This document shows positions 1 through 5,172 of a stretch of 5,172 bases of DNA, piece by piece; positions within the stretch are counted from its first letter, which is position 1, and each line of letters begins with the position of its first letter. Made by a program: the position numbers and the translations under genes. A model generated the notes under the pieces. That model worked only from the letters and a program-made list of their open reading frames with translations, made no database searches and had not been told where the DNA came from. The stretch is taken from NCBI GenBank assembly GCA_938048925.1, contig CALITV010000026.1:1-5172 (forward strand), given 5' to 3'. This DNA is from an uncultured bacterium. Lineage in GTDB: Bacteria; UBP6; UBA1177; JAKLFG01.

Positions 1-972
1 GAAACCGAGGTAGTCTATGAGAAAGTTGCGGATATCGAACGAAAGGCTTTCCGAATCCTTGTGGATGAAGGAGGCGCCGAGCGCGAGCGCCTTCGGTTCG
101 TTGGCCGGCTCCGAACTCTGGACGAGCACCGGCAGGTCGGGATTCTCGGCGCGGAGCGCGCGAACGAAGGTGAGCCCTGCTTCGGGATCGGGAGTCCCCT
201 CGCGCGGAAAGCGGACATCGCTGACGACGGCGAGCAGGTGGTCACGGTAGCGCCGGTAGAGCGCAAGCGCTTCTTCGTAGGAGGTCGCGAGCAGGACCTT
301 GGGACGCGCCCGCATTCGGAGCAGTTTGTTCATCTCGTCGAGGTTTTCCTCGGCGATGAGCCGCTGGGTCTGCCGCATGATCTCGGCGTAGAGGAAGGGG
401 AGATAGCGCGAGTAGAAGCGAATGCTGTCCTCGATAAGGAGGATCACCTGCACCATGCCGAGACTCGTATCGTTGTCCACATTGAGTTTGTCCTCGAGGT
501 ACTTCGTTATCGCGAGGAATATCTTCGAATAGCCGTTCCAGACGAAGACACGGTCTATGCAGCGCATCTCGGGGGCGTCGGGCGCGGGACAGAGCGGGAG
601 CGCGGCCGAGTTGTTGAAGAGCAGGATAATGGGTATGTTGCGTCTCTCCTTTATCGCAGCGGCAATCGCGAGCGGGGTGCGGATGTCGAGCCCCACCATC
701 ACGATGACCATGTCGAAAGGTCTCTGCCCCAACTTCCGGAGCGCGTCATCGAGGCTGTAGGCGCTCGTCACCCGCGGCGCCGAGGAGAGATTGAGTTGAT
801 AGTATTCGCCGAATATCTGCTCCGACAGTTGACCGTCGCGCTCGAGGATGAAAGCGTCGTAAAGCGTCGCGACGAGCAATATCTCCTGCATCTTGACCGG
901 CATGAGATCATGGAAGATGTCCTTGTCCGAACGGTAACGATCGAAGACATCGGTCAGTTCTTTGACGATCAT
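1..972 (-). CDS. Tandem receiver-domain N-terminus of a PEP synthase-like (PEP/pyruvate-binding) protein, partial
   Basis: The reading frame starts at ATG 972 and is open for 324 codons to the left edge, so the C-terminus is missing. Two CheY-like receiver modules are visible. The first (about residues 28-160, from EILLVATLYDAF) is degenerate: where the phospho-acceptor Asp is expected, FDMVIVMVGL has Met92. The second (about 173-324, from VQVILLIEDS) looks complete, with an acidic pair E181/D182, a likely phospho-acceptor D252 in AVVSDVRFP, S286/S287 in LVQSSE and K305 in FIHKDS. A linker at 196-225 (EIMRQTQRLI, RMRARPK) joins them. From memory of the family, FGEYYQLNLSSAPR, RMRARPKVLL and PEAGLTFVRALR occur in the N-terminal part of roughly 1000-residue proteins annotated as PEP synthase or PEP/pyruvate-binding kinase. 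Those make PEP from pyruvate and ATP or carry a related phosphotransfer domain, which is not visible here. The start overlaps the hisS stop as ATGA, with only a weak GAAG-type ribosome site, so translational coupling is likely. Alternative: another receiver-fused signalling protein. Confidence 0.72.
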   Translation of the reverse strand, partial: MIVKELTDVFDRYRSDKDIFHDLMPVKMQEILLVATLYDAFILERDGQLSEQIFGEYYQLNLSSAPRVTSAYSLDDALRKLGQRPFDMVIVMVGLDIRTPLAIAAAIKERRNIPIILLFNNSAALPLCPAPDAPEMRCIDRVFVWNGYSKIFLAITKYLEDKLNVDNDTSLGMVQVILLIEDSIRFYSRYLPFLYAEIMRQTQRLIAEENLDEMNKLLRMRARPKVLLATSYEEALALYRRYRDHLLAVVSDVRFPREGTPDPEAGLTFVRALRAENPDLPVLVQSSEPANEPKALALGASFIHKDSESLSFDIRNFLIDYLGF

Positions 973-2237
973 GGCGACACTTCTTTTTCCATAAGCATCA
1001 TGACGATCGCCATGATTTCGTGCTGACCGAAAAGCCGCTGGTCTCCCGTTACGAGGTCTTTGTAAAGCACCTGCTGATTCTTTACCTCGTCCTCACCGAA
1101 GATGAAGAGGTGCCGCGCGCCGCGCTTGTTCGCCTTCTGGAGGGCGTTCTTGAACTTGCGCGGCGTGTATTCGGCCATGAAACGGACCGGATGATGCGAG
1201 AGGTGCTTGGTGAAGTGAAGCAGATCGGCGACGCCACCGTCGAAGAGCGCAAACCCCGTCGCGAGCGGTTGCGGTGCATAAAAATCTGCAGGAATAACCG
1301 AAAGAAGCCGTTCGAGACCCGCGGCGAATCCGGTGGCGGGAACCGCCGCCCCGCCGGTCGCGGCGACAAGGCCGTCATAGCGACCGCCACCCGCGACGGC
1401 GTTCTGCGTGCCGCCCGTTTCGGCCGTTATCTCGAAGGCAGTCTTCACATAGTAGTCGAGACCGCGGACGATGAAGGAATCGAGCACATACGGCACATGG
1501 AAGATGTCGAGCGCCTTCCGGAGCCGCTCGAAATCCGCCGCGCATTCGGGACAGAGGCTTTCGGTGATGAGCGGGATATCGCTCCATCGCTCGCGCGGTG
1601 CGTCGGCCTTGCAGTCGAGGAGACGCAGGGGATTGATATCAATGCGCCGGCGGCAGTCGCCGCAGAGTTCGCCGATCTTCGGACGGAAGTAGGCGATGAG
1701 TCTCTCGCGGTAGGCGGGACGACAGACGGGACAGCCGATCGAGTTGACCCGTATCTCTCCTTTCACCTTGAAGTGGTCGAGTATCAGCATCGCGGCGTAG
1801 ATGAGTTCGGCGTCCATTTCGGGGGTCGGATCGCCAAATATCTCGAAACCAACCTGATGGAATTGGCGGTAACGCCCCTTCTGCGGCCGCTCGTAGCGGA
1901 AGTTGGGACCGATATAGAAAAACTTATGCGGACCGGGCCGTTCTATCCCGAGATTGTGTTCGATGAAGGCGCGGACGACCCCCGCAGTTCCTTCGGGGCG
2001 AAGCGCGAGGCGCTTGCCGTTCTTGTCTTCGAAGACATACATCTCCTTCTGGACCACATCGCTCGTCTCGCCGAGTCCCCGCTGGAAGAGTTCGAGCGAC
2101 TCGACGATCGGTGTCCGTATCTCTTCGTAGTTGAGCCGCGACGCGATGAGGCGCAGGTCCTCCTCCATACGCATCCAGCGGTAGGATTCGGGCGGCACGA
2201 TGTCGTTCATACCTTTGACGGCGGTGTAGCGGGCCAT
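969..2237 (-). CDS. hisS: Histidine--tRNA ligase (HisRS)
   Basis: This is a cytoplasmic class II aminoacyl-tRNA synthetase that charges tRNA-His with histidine using ATP. At 422 residues it has the usual bacterial length. Visible landmarks are the N-terminal KGMNDIVP, RPEGTAGVVRA at 80-90 (Glu82 in the active site), motif 2 FRYERPQKGRYRQFHQ at 113-128 with Arg114, the histidine-A motif VRGLDYY at 257-263, GGGRYDGL at 283-290, and motif 3 GFAAGLERL at 303-311 with Arg310. The C-terminal 90 or so residues (FKNALQKANKRGARHLFIFGEDE) match the anticodon-binding domain. The insertion domain carries seven cysteines (169, 172, 192, 195, 209, 229, 232), mostly as CxxC pairs. I chose ATG 2237 because AAAGGAG lies six bases upstream and the protein then begins MARYTAVKGMNDI, as homologues do. 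An in-frame TTG at 2258 would add seven residues but has no ribosome site. It is the first gene of a leftward operon and overlaps the next gene by four bases. Confidence 0.97.
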   Translation of the reverse strand: MARYTAVKGMNDIVPPESYRWMRMEEDLRLIASRLNYEEIRTPIVESLELFQRGLGETSDVVQKEMYVFEDKNGKRLALRPEGTAGVVRAFIEHNLGIERPGPHKFFYIGPNFRYERPQKGRYRQFHQVGFEIFGDPTPEMDAELIYAAMLILDHFKVKGEIRVNSIGCPVCRPAYRERLIAYFRPKIGELCGDCRRRIDINPLRLLDCKADAPRERWSDIPLITESLCPECAADFERLRKALDIFHVPYVLDSFIVRGLDYYVKTAFEITAETGGTQNAVAGGGRYDGLVAATGGAAVPATGFAAGLERLLSVIPADFYAPQPLATGFALFDGGVADLLHFTKHLSHHPVRFMAEYTPRKFKNALQKANKRGARHLFIFGEDEVKNQQVLYKDLVTGDQRLFGQHEIMAIVMMLMEKEVSP

Positions 2238-2243
2238 GCGGTG

Positions 2244-2250
2244 CTCCTTT
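2244..2250 (-). promoter_or_regulatory. Shine-Dalgarno site of hisS
   Basis: AAAGGAG on the minus strand ends six bases before ATG 2237. It decides the hisS start in favour of 2237 over the upstream in-frame TTG at 2258. Confidence 0.85.
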
Positions 2251-2267
2251 ATCAACAACGCGGCGAC

Positions 2268-2296
2268 ACTTTAGCACGGAAAAAGAAAAGAGACAA
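2268..2296 (-). promoter_or_regulatory. Predicted sigma70-type promoter of hisS
   Basis: On the minus strand TTGTCT (2291-2296) is separated by 17 bp from TAAAGT (2268-2273). The -10 is preceded by TGC, an extended -10 signature. Transcription would begin near 2261 and leave a leader of about 24 bases that contains the AAAGGAG ribosome site. The spacing and position suit hisS well, but each hexamer matches consensus at only four of six bases. Confidence 0.5.
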
Positions 2297-2332
2297 GAGA
2301 AGGCGGCGCGAGAACTGCTTTTTCAAGGTCTC

Positions 2333-2360
2333 TTGCGTCGCCGCGAAGGTGAGATACAAT
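2333..2360 (+). promoter_or_regulatory. Weak candidate promoter upstream of the small ORF
   Basis: TTGCGT (2333-2338), a 16-bp spacer and TACAAT (2355-2360) read rightward. The -10 matches consensus at five of six bases, but the -35 keeps only TTG and the final three bases differ. If used, it would give a leader of roughly 50 bases before the ATG at 2415. It could supply a longer second transcript for the downstream glycosyltransferase operon. Confidence 0.28.
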
Positions 2361-2414
2361 GAAGGCGTCTGTGCGGGGGAAGGTCTCACGAGATTGACGA
2401 TTGGGGGAGGAGCT

Positions 2415-2528
2415 ATGAACGGTGAGTGTGTCCACTGTTTTGCATCCGATTCGAACACCTGCTGCTCTTTCCCTCGAGAAAACCGGAATGTTCCTCTTTC
2501 GTTGACCTCGCCGCCTCGTTCGCTATGA
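2415..2528 (+). CDS. Possible small cysteine-containing ORF (37 aa), unknown function
   Basis: The ORF starts at ATG 2415 just after a strong purine-rich site, GGGGGAGGAG (2403-2412). GGAGG lies four bases from the ATG, which is a little close. The peptide begins MNGECVHCF and has cysteines at 5, 8, 16 and 17, so CxxC followed by CC. The C-terminal half is rich in Ser, Pro and Leu and has no membrane segment. Its stop ends seven bases before the ATG of the next gene, so it could be a leader peptide or an uORF coupled to it. Against a real gene: it is short, its codons are less GC-biased at position three than those of its neighbours, I recognise no family, and its last bases coincide with a strong promoter. 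The same frame is also open further upstream, which makes chance openness plausible. Confidence 0.25.
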   Translation: MNGECVHCFASDSNTCCSFPRENRNVPLSLTSPPRSL

Positions 2529-2529
2529 T
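2502..2529 (+). promoter_or_regulatory. Near-consensus promoter placed for leaderless transcription of the glycosyltransferase gene
   Basis: TTGACC (2502-2507) and TATGAT (2524-2529) each match the sigma70 consensus at five of six bases and are separated by 16 bp. Only six bases (GAAAAC) lie between the -10 box and ATG 2536. The expected transcription start, about seven bases after the -10, therefore falls on or next to the A of the start codon. The absence of any Shine-Dalgarno upstream of 2536 fits a leaderless mRNA. Confidence 0.6.
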
Positions 2530-2535
2530 GAAAAC

Positions 2536-4719
2536 ATGAAAGGTTCTCCTCTCGTCATCGTCTCCCGCACCGGAGCCATTCTACTCCTCGTGCTCTTTTT
2601 CGGCTGGGGCACCGGCGGCAAACCGTGGAGTCCGGCAACCATTTATTTCCCGACCTTTCACCTTGTTTTTGTCGCGTGCCTGCTTGCCGCGTTCCTCGCA
2701 CCATTCCGACGATTCGCGAGGCTTTTCGGGGAATGGCTCGTTCATTCCCGCCAGTGGATTTTCCCCCTGTTTGCTTTCACGGCGACCTTCCTCATTCATC
2801 TATTGGTCTTTCAAGGCATTCCGCATATTCAAGACAGCATCCATTACCGGATGATGGCCGATTGGTTCGCCGCCGGAAAACTCGACTTGCCCATGCACCC
2901 CTACTACGAGTTCTTCCGCTACCTCTACCTCATCCCCGACGGCGAGAAGATCTATTCGCTCTTCCTTCCGGGCTATTCGCTCTTCCTTGTCCCTTTCGTC
3001 CGGGTCGGTGCAGCATTGCTTGCCAACCCGCTCCTCACCGCGGCGAATGTCGCGCTCCTCGGCCGCACCGCCGAGGATCTCTTCGGACCGCGCATCGCAA
3101 CGATGACGATGGCGTTCGCCTGCGTCTCCACCTTTCTCATGGTGATGGGCGGCACCGCGATGGCACATCCCTTCTGCGCATTTCTCACGCTCCTTTCGGC
3201 TTTCCTTTTCCTGCGCGCCCGTGCCGCCGCCGGCCGTCGTGCCATAATCCTTGCCGGCGCCGCCGGTTTTTTCCTCGGATGGCTGGTCTTCACGCGCCCC
3301 CAGAACGCCCTCTTTCTCGCGATACCGCTCGCGCTCACCGCGCTGATCGAGATGCGCCGGAACGGCACCCTCGCGCGCGGCATCGCGCTGAGCGTTGCGT
3401 TGATACCGTGGCTTCTCTTCCTTTTTCTCTACAACGCGCATTACACCGGCGACCCGTTTCTCTTCAAGCAAGACCTTTACTTCAACTACAGCGAGCCGAA
3501 CGATTTTTGTCACCGGTTCGGCATCGGCCGCGGCTGTCCTCACTCGAGTTGGACGGTGCTTCCCGCGGAAGGATTGACATGGAGTCATGCCGTCTATGTC
3601 ACCTTCCGCCGTCTTTCGCCGCTTCTCATCAACACCTTTCCCCACCCCCTGTTTTTCCTCTTCATCCCGCTGGCTTTTCTTCTCGGCGACACGCGATCCT
3701 TTCGCAAGATCGCCTTCTGTGTCGCGCTCTTCGTTTCGACCGTTGCCGGTTACTTCTTTTTTTATTTCGACGGAAATGTCTTCGGTCCCCGTTACTACTA
3801 CGAGACGGCCTTTTATCTCCCGCTTCTCGCCGCCTGCGGACTCGCGGCGCTCCGTGAACGGATAAGGCGCACGGACCTTTTCGTGCCGCCGCTCGGGGCG
3901 TTCGCCGCCGCTGGGATCATATTTACCGCGTTTTTTATCCTTCCACCGCTTTTCGAACGCTATGCCAAAGGGTTCTGGGGTGTCGAAAAATCGCTTTCCG
4001 ACACGGTAGAGAAAGAGGGCATCACCAATGCGGTCGTATTCGTGAACAGCGAAGAACTCATCGGATCCGGTTTGGCCGTCATGCGACACGACGACTGGGA
4101 CAAGAACGCAGTCATCTATGTGCGCGACCTCGGCGATCGAGCAAACAGCGCGCTCATACACCATTACCACGGACGCCGCTTCTTCCGGGCCAGTTATACA
4201 AAACTCCAAGCGAACGACGCCCCACCCGTTATTACGCCGATCGCAGAGCCGGAACTACCTCCCGACTATATCGTGACCGAGATGGAGGACAAACACTACC
4301 CTCTGCGCGGCGACCCCGACTACTGTAACGAGTATCCGGGACGCGCCGATCTCCTCCGTTACATCGCGATACCCCACCCTGCACAACTGGGGGTGGACTT
4401 CTCGAAAAAAGGCTTTTTCTGCCGCTTTCGCGACCCCGGAGAATGGTACACCTTCGGACAGAACATCCTCATTCCGGGGCGTTACCACATCACCTTTGTC
4501 GGCGTCGCAGGACCGGTGATGGGGCGCTTCCGCCTGTTTGCCGACGACCGTCTCGTCGGAACACTCGATTTCACCGGAACAATCTACGAAAAAGCACTCC
4601 GCACGCTCGACACCGACCTTACACCGGGATTTCATCTCTTCCGCCTCGAGCCGGAGGAAATTCTCCGCGAGACTTATTTTCTGCTGGACTTCATCGAATG
4701 GCATCGCGGGAGTATCTGA
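2536..4719 (+). CDS. GT-C/PMT-like membrane glycosyltransferase with C-terminal beta-sandwich-like domain
   Basis: The product has 727 residues. Residues 1-471 hold about 12 hydrophobic segments, including those near 12-25, 36-56, 74-94, 142-160, 188-227, 237-272, 283-300, 371-411, 423-438 and 449-471. The first large loop carries [21 protein letters not shown] at 96-116. Asp100 sits where GT-C enzymes of the GT39/ArnT type keep their catalytic acid. Further marks are HPYYEFF (121-127), [12 protein letters not shown] (140-151), FTRPQ (252-256) and FGPRYYYE (416-423). These suggest transfer of a sugar from a polyprenyl-phosphate donor on the outer face of the cytoplasmic membrane; donor and acceptor are unknown. 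A soluble part follows: 485-560 resembles the tail often seen in this group ([11 protein letters not shown]), and 635-724 looks like a CBM6/35-type beta-sandwich ([12 protein letters not shown], then LDFIEW). ATG 2536 lacks a ribosome site but lies six bases after a strong -10 box. The next gene starts one base after its stop. A GT-C fold is likely; exact family assignment is less certain. Confidence 0.82.
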   Translation: MKGSPLVIVSRTGAILLLVLFFGWGTGGKPWSPATIYFPTFHLVFVACLLAAFLAPFRRFARLFGEWLVHSRQWIFPLFAFTATFLIHLLVFQGIPHIQDSIHYRMMADWFAAGKLDLPMHPYYEFFRYLYLIPDGEKIYSLFLPGYSLFLVPFVRVGAALLANPLLTAANVALLGRTAEDLFGPRIATMTMAFACVSTFLMVMGGTAMAHPFCAFLTLLSAFLFLRARAAAGRRAIILAGAAGFFLGWLVFTRPQNALFLAIPLALTALIEMRRNGTLARGIALSVALIPWLLFLFLYNAHYTGDPFLFKQDLYFNYSEPNDFCHRFGIGRGCPHSSWTVLPAEGLTWSHAVYVTFRRLSPLLINTFPHPLFFLFIPLAFLLGDTRSFRKIAFCVALFVSTVAGYFFFYFDGNVFGPRYYYETAFYLPLLAACGLAALRERIRRTDLFVPPLGAFAAAGIIFTAFFILPPLFERYAKGFWGVEKSLSDTVEKEGITNAVVFVNSEELIGSGLAVMRHDDWDKNAVIYVRDLGDRANSALIHHYHGRRFFRASYTKLQANDAPPVITPIAEPELPPDYIVTEMEDKHYPLRGDPDYCNEYPGRADLLRYIAIPHPAQLGVDFSKKGFFCRFRDPGEWYTFGQNILIPGRYHITFVGVAGPVMGRFRLFADDRLVGTLDFTGTIYEKALRTLDTDLTPGFHLFRLEPEEILRETYFLLDFIEWHRGSI
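2952..2988 (+). repeat. Imperfect 21-bp tandem repeat inside the glycosyltransferase gene
   Basis: The 16-mer CTATTCGCTCTTCCTT occurs exactly at 2952-2967 and 2973-2988, a period of 21 bases or seven codons. It encodes YSLFLPG followed by YSLFLVP (residues 140-153) at the loop-to-membrane boundary, where related enzymes have a YPPG-like turn. The frame is preserved. Confidence 0.8.
4708..4712 (+). promoter_or_regulatory. Ribosome binding site of the UDP-glucuronate decarboxylase gene
   Basis: GGGAG lies within the last codons of the upstream glycosyltransferase gene and eight bases before ATG 4721. With a gap of one base between the two genes, cotranscription and coupled translation are likely. 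Confidence 0.6.
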
Positions 4720-4720
4720 C

Positions 4721-5172
4721 ATGAAACGCATCCTCGTCACCGGCGGCGCCGGATTCATCGGTTCGCACCTTTGCGCGCGGCTCCTCGCAGCAGGGCACGC
4801 GGTGGTATGCCTCGACAACTTCTCGACCGGGAGCCGCGAAACGATAGCGCCGCTTCTCGAAAATCCCCGGTTCACACTCATCACCCACGATATCACCGAG
4901 CCGCTCGCCCTTTCGGTGGAGCAGATATATCACCTTGCAAGCCCCGCCTCGCCGCTCCATTACCAGCATCGGCCGGTCGAAACGGTGCGCACCAATGTGA
5001 TCGGCACCATCAACGCGCTCGAAACGGCGCGCACGACGAATGCCCGCATCCTGCTCGCTTCGACGAGCGAGATCTACGGCGATCCGTTGGTTCACCCCCA
5101 ACCGGAAACCTACTGGGGCAATGTAAATCCGATTGGTCCACGCAGTTGTTACGACGAAGGGAAACGGTGCGC
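4721..5172 (+). CDS. uxs: UDP-glucuronate decarboxylase (UDP-xylose synthase), partial
   Basis: The right edge cuts this gene after 150 codons; full-length relatives have about 310-320. It is an extended short-chain dehydrogenase/reductase. The Rossmann glycine motif TGGAGFIG is at residues 7-14, and Asp32 in LDNFSTG is placed to bind the NAD ribose. [13 protein letters not shown] (70-82) and [19 protein letters not shown] (111-129) are hallmarks of the Uxs branch rather than of RmlB or GalE. The catalytic pair Y144 and K148 stands in CYDEGKR, the YxxxK motif, with Ser/Thr at 114-116 as the third active-site position. Known Uxs enzymes oxidise UDP-glucuronate at C4 with bound NAD, lose CO2 and reduce the product to UDP-xylose in the cytosol. 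The ATG at 4721 follows the glycosyltransferase stop by one base and has GGGAG upstream. UDP-xylose could feed an envelope glycan made with the preceding enzyme, but that link is inference from adjacency. Confidence 0.93.
   Translation, partial: MKRILVTGGAGFIGSHLCARLLAAGHAVVCLDNFSTGSRETIAPLLENPRFTLITHDITEPLALSVEQIYHLASPASPLHYQHRPVETVRTNVIGTINALETARTTNARILLASTSEIYGDPLVHPQPETYWGNVNPIGPRSCYDEGKRC

Larger units (their letters stand above)
2238..2535. other. Divergent intergenic control region
   Basis: This stretch of about 300 bp separates hisS (leftward) from the glycosyltransferase gene (rightward). It holds one promoter candidate for hisS, two for the plus strand, and a possible small ORF at 2415-2528. 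The octamer AAGGTCTC occurs twice (2325-2332 and 2380-2387). The second copy overlaps a short interrupted palindrome, TCTCACGAGA (2384-2393). GTGAGA (2350-2355) and TCTCAC (2384-2389) could pair across a 28-base loop. No hairpin followed by a T-run was found, as expected between divergent genes. A regulator binding site is possible but not demonstrated. Confidence 0.6.

Noticed and set aside
61..1026. 321-codon plus-strand open frame antisense to the receiver-domain gene
   Set aside because: Its composition is rich in Arg, Glu, Val and His with no recognisable motif, while the opposite strand encodes a coherent receiver tandem. It is a codon-bias shadow.
2359..2397. 12-codon frame starting at ATG 2359 inside the weak -10 box
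   Set aside because: It is too short, has no ribosome site, and starts within the proposed promoter hexamer.
2394..2419. TTGACG followed by TATGAA as an additional plus-strand promoter
   Set aside because: The spacer is only 14 bp, too short for a sigma70-type promoter, and the -10 would overlap the small ORF start.
1020..2528. 502-codon plus-strand open frame antisense to hisS and through the intergenic region
   Set aside because: The minus strand is unambiguous HisRS with all class II motifs. Only the last 37 codons, behind a ribosome site, were kept as a low-confidence candidate.
2625..3857. 410-codon plus-strand frame overlapping the glycosyltransferase
   Set aside because: An Arg/Pro/His-rich product with no motif is typical of an alternate frame of a GC-rich gene.
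2800..4209. 469-codon minus-strand open frame antisense to the glycosyltransferase
   Set aside because: It has a low-complexity charged composition (Glu, Arg, Lys, Gly) and no motif, and it lies opposite a well-supported membrane protein. It is a shadow.
4402..4421. A/T palindrome GAAAAAAGGCTTTTTC resembling a terminator hairpin
   Set aside because: It lies inside the glycosyltransferase frame and encodes SKKGFF. The stem is A/T only and no T-run follows a GC stem, so termination is unlikely.
4255..5101. Minus-strand frames opposite the end of the glycosyltransferase and the decarboxylase
   Set aside because: The plus strand encodes a clear SDR enzyme with Uxs hallmarks; the antisense products show no family signature.

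Overview
This is a bacterial chromosomal window with GC-rich third codon positions and short intergenic gaps. It has two divergent gene pairs that share one control region of about 300 bp. Nothing in it looks like a mobile element, CRISPR array, tRNA or rRNA. The gene content (a HisRS with a cysteine-rich insertion, a receiver-fused PEP-synthase-like protein, a GT-C glycosyltransferase and a UDP-glucuronate decarboxylase) is compatible with an uncultured Gram-negative lineage, perhaps of the Fibrobacteres-Chlorobi-Bacteroidetes group or a related candidate phylum. That placement is inference from protein style, not from a marker gene.

Leftward arm (minus strand): hisS (969-2237), preceded by a good Shine-Dalgarno and a plausible sigma70-type promoter, overlaps by four bases (ATGA) the start of a gene that runs off the left edge (1-972). 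The 324 residues visible there form a tandem of a degenerate and a canonical-looking response-regulator receiver domain. I recall this arrangement at the N-terminus of large PEP/pyruvate-binding (pyruvate, water dikinase-like) proteins, but the catalytic part lies outside the window.

Central region (2238-2535): back-to-back promoter candidates, a possible 37-codon cysteine-containing ORF with a strong purine-rich ribosome site, and a near-consensus promoter (TTGACC, 16 bp, TATGAT). Its -10 box ends six bases before the ATG of the next gene, an architecture that predicts a leaderless mRNA.

Rightward arm (plus strand): a 727-residue polytopic GT-C/PMT-like glycosyltransferase with an unusual C-terminal beta-sandwich-like domain (2536-4719) is followed after one base by the first 150 codons of a UDP-glucuronate decarboxylase (4721 to the right edge). 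The pair suggests an envelope or extracellular glycan locus: the decarboxylase would make UDP-xylose and the membrane enzyme would transfer a sugar from a lipid-linked donor on the outer face of the membrane. The shared pathway is inferred from adjacency.

Most other long open frames, including 300-500 codon ones antisense to hisS and to the glycosyltransferase, are best explained as shadows of strongly biased codon use.
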